A stretch of 7,768 nt of DNA from JANYJJ01 sp043749975 (GTDB lineage: Bacteria > Pseudomonadota > Gammaproteobacteria > Burkholderiales > Burkholderiaceae_C): contig JAYVCL010000407.1 of NCBI GenBank assembly GCA_043749975.1, forward strand, positions 1 through 7,768. The letters are read 5' to 3'. Positions 7,004 to 7,768 of the stretch are shown piece by piece; the stretch's first letter is position 1, and each line of letters opens with the position of its first letter. A program made the translations under genes and the position numbers. Below the pieces are notes generated by a model. The model searched no databases. It saw only the letters and a list, made by a program, of their open reading frames with translations, and was not told where the DNA came from.

Positions 7004-7015
7004 ACGTGGCCTACA
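7004..7015 (+). repeat. 12-bp direct repeat, copy 2, at the hsdR junction
   Basis: ACGTGGCCTACA, identical to 6921-6932 but read in a different frame (DVAY). It lies where similarity to the HsdR N-terminus ends and similarity to its central part begins, so it may mark a recombination or template-switch point. Confidence 0.75.
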
Positions 7016-7173
7016 ATCTCGCGCTGCTCGACGAAGACCTGGAGTACGAGGCCAGCCAGCTCGACCGCAGCGTCGTCGTGCCGAGCCAGATCCGCACCGT
7101 GCTGCAGGCCTTCAAGGACGCACTGCCCGCGCTCTTCGACCACCGCGCGATGGTGCCCAAGACGCTGGTGTTC

Positions 7174-7260
7174 ACGGCCACATTCGTGGCCATGAAAGCC
7201 ACGACCACGCCTTCAAGCTGCCTTCGGTGCTTGAAAACCGAGTGCCAGTGCAGATGCCCG
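7174..7260 (+). other. Unrecognised stretch between the hsdR and hsdM remnants
   Basis: This 87-base stretch joins the two remnants. The frame is open through it from the hsdR piece to the hsdM piece, but the translation (Thr/Cys-rich) looks like no known domain. Another frame reads HAFKLPSVLENRVPVQMPDA from about 7206, which looks more protein-like but which I cannot place. A small inverted repeat, GGCCAC at 7176-7181 with GTGGCC at 7186-7191, is also present. Confidence 0.4.
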
Positions 7261-7332
7261 ATGCGCTCGGGCAAACACGGCGAGTACAACGTGATCCTTG
7301 CCAACCCGCCGTTCGGCGAGAAGAACATCTGA
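7261..7332 (+). pseudogene. hsdM: Type I DNA methyltransferase M subunit (hsdM), short fragment
   Basis: About 23 codons ending at TGA 7330-7332 read SGKHGEYNVILANPPFGEKN. The NPPF at 7303-7314 is motif IV of N6-adenine methyltransferases, and the residues before it (GEYNVILA) are the usual lead-in in HsdM proteins. The S-adenosylmethionine-binding motif and all of the rest of the roughly 500-residue protein are absent. It is downstream of, and in the same frame as, the central hsdR piece. This is not the usual gene order of these systems (M and S before R), so a rearrangement or several deletions took place. A fragment of another N6-adenine methyltransferase, such as a type IIG enzyme, is possible, but the hsdR remnant next to it favours HsdM. 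Confidence 0.72.
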
Positions 7333-7337
7333 ACTCC

Positions 7338-7343
7338 TAAAAT
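7338..7343 (+). promoter_or_regulatory. Possible -10 element for the aminopeptidase gene
   Basis: TAAAAT differs from the sigma-70 consensus TATAAT at one position and lies 28 bases before the ATG at 7372, in an AT-richer gap. No good -35 element is seen at the right distance, so this is weak evidence. Confidence 0.35.
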
Positions 7344-7358
7344 CCTCACACCGGATTC

Positions 7359-7365
7359 GAAAGGA
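7359..7365 (+). promoter_or_regulatory. Ribosome binding site of the aminopeptidase gene
   Basis: GAAAGGA lies 6 bases before ATG 7372 and contains the AAGGA core. It supports this ATG as the start. Confidence 0.7.
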
Positions 7366-7371
7366 CACACC

Positions 7372-7768
7372 ATGGACACCCGCACCTCTGTTTTTCGCCT
7401 TCGCATCGAGCGCGCGCGCGACGCGCTCAAGAATCAAGGCCTGGCCGCGGTGCTGGTGCCCTCGAACGACCCGCACCTGTCCGAATACCTGCCCGCGCGC
7501 TGGCAGGGCCGTGAATGGTTGTCCGGCTTTACCGGCTCCATGGGCACCCTGGTCGTCACACAAGACCGCGCCGCGCTGTTTGCCGACAGCCGCTACTGGA
7601 CACAGGCCGAAACCGAGTTGGCCCACACCGGCATTGAACTGGTCAAGATCGACACCGGCGCGTCCACCCATCACGTCCAGTGGCTGGCGCAAAACACCGG
7701 TGCTGGCAAGGTCGTCGGCGTCGATGGTGCCGTGCTGGGCCTGGCTGCCGCGCAGCAGTTGCGCGAAG
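7372..7768 (+). CDS. Xaa-Pro aminopeptidase, M24B family, N-terminal part (partial)
   Basis: The first 132 codons of a gene that runs off the window. They form a creatinase-type N-terminal domain: LVPSNDPHLSEY at 28-39, SGFTGSMGTLVVT at 51-63 and FADSRYWTQAE at 70-80. These motifs are typical of the aminopeptidase P subgroup related to eukaryotic XPNPEP1. Such enzymes are cytoplasmic, depend on two metal ions, and remove the first residue from peptides with proline in second place. The catalytic M24 pita-bread domain with its metal ligands lies beyond 7768, so activity cannot be judged. No signal peptide is seen. The start has a clear ribosome binding site and a possible -10 element, so it is probably transcribed on its own, apart from the cox and ndh units. 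Confidence 0.92.
   Translation, partial: MDTRTSVFRLRIERARDALKNQGLAAVLVPSNDPHLSEYLPARWQGREWLSGFTGSMGTLVVTQDRAALFADSRYWTQAETELAHTGIELVKIDTGASTHHVQWLAQNTGAGKVVGVDGAVLGLAAAQQLRE

Larger units (their letters stand above)
6848..7173 (+). pseudogene. hsdR: Type I restriction enzyme R subunit (hsdR), broken remnant
   Basis: Two pieces of an HsdR-like protein remain. The first starts at ATG 6848 (MTPEQIARQQIGAMLTEAG) and is stopped by TAG at 6905-6907, where the family has Trp (AGW-VQD), so TGG to TAG is likely. In the same frame the similarity goes on to the nuclease region (GIALREVPLKSGRCDYLL), ending at about 7003. There the frame changes by one, and from about 7006 the text matches a later HsdR part (LEYEASQLDRSVVVPSQIRT), ending in VPKTLVF at 7173. 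The catalytic ExK of the PD-(D/E)XK nuclease and the helicase motifs before this later piece are missing, as is everything after it. HsdR proteins are usually about 800-1100 residues; about 108 codons remain. The product cannot cut or translocate DNA. The family call comes from recalled motifs and is strong for the second piece. Confidence 0.82.

Noticed and set aside
6622..7332. A 236-codon open frame beginning inside ndh and running into the remnants
   Set aside because: Its first part overlaps ndh and is Arg-rich shadow sequence. Only the part after about 7006 resembles proteins, and those are broken pieces of hsdR and hsdM.
1..7768. Search by eye for tRNA, rRNA, CRISPR arrays, insertion sequences and riboswitches
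   Set aside because: No CCA-ended cloverleaf, no spaced repeat array, no transposase and no terminal inverted repeats were seen. The remnant region has no clear insertion sequence ends.

Overview
The window is 7.8 kb of GC-rich DNA. All intact genes lie on the + strand and are packed closely, with ATGA overlaps. Codon use, GC content and gene families suggest a betaproteobacterium, probably Burkholderiales. This is inferred from style and family resemblance, not from a marker gene.

Region 1 (1-3940) is the maturation half of a molybdenum hydroxylase gene cluster of the aerobic CO dehydrogenase type. In order it holds the C-terminus of a CoxG-like SRPBCC protein, a CoxD-like MoxR AAA+ ATPase, a CoxE-like VWA protein, an XdhC/CoxF-like protein and a MocA-type cytidylyltransferase. 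CoxD and CoxE homologues form an ATPase/VWA pair needed for metal-centre maturation. XdhC proteins bind and deliver the molybdenum cofactor. MocA makes its cytosine dinucleotide form, and CoxG is a membrane-associated partner of the enzyme. The large, medium and small subunits are not in the window and presumably lie upstream, so the substrate (CO or another compound) cannot be read here.

Region 2 (4047-6784) is a two-gene unit joined by an ATGA overlap. The first gene encodes a TAXI-type TRAP solute-binding domain held between two predicted membrane helices, with a cytoplasmic tail. The second encodes a type II NADH:quinone oxidoreductase. No TRAP permease gene is present, so the TAXI protein may be a receptor rather than a transporter subunit.

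Region 3 (6785-7371) holds no intact gene. It carries the scar of a type I restriction-modification system: the start of hsdR with a nonsense codon, a short central hsdR piece in another frame after a large internal deletion, and then a short hsdM piece with the NPPF methyltransferase motif. A perfect 12-bp direct repeat has its second copy at the hsdR deletion junction.

Region 4 (7372-7768) is the start of an M24B Xaa-Pro aminopeptidase gene, cut by the window edge.

The most interesting points are the paired-cysteine tail on the XdhC protein, the anchored TAXI protein coupled to NDH-2, and the rearranged restriction-modification remnant. I see no clear new defence or mobile system.
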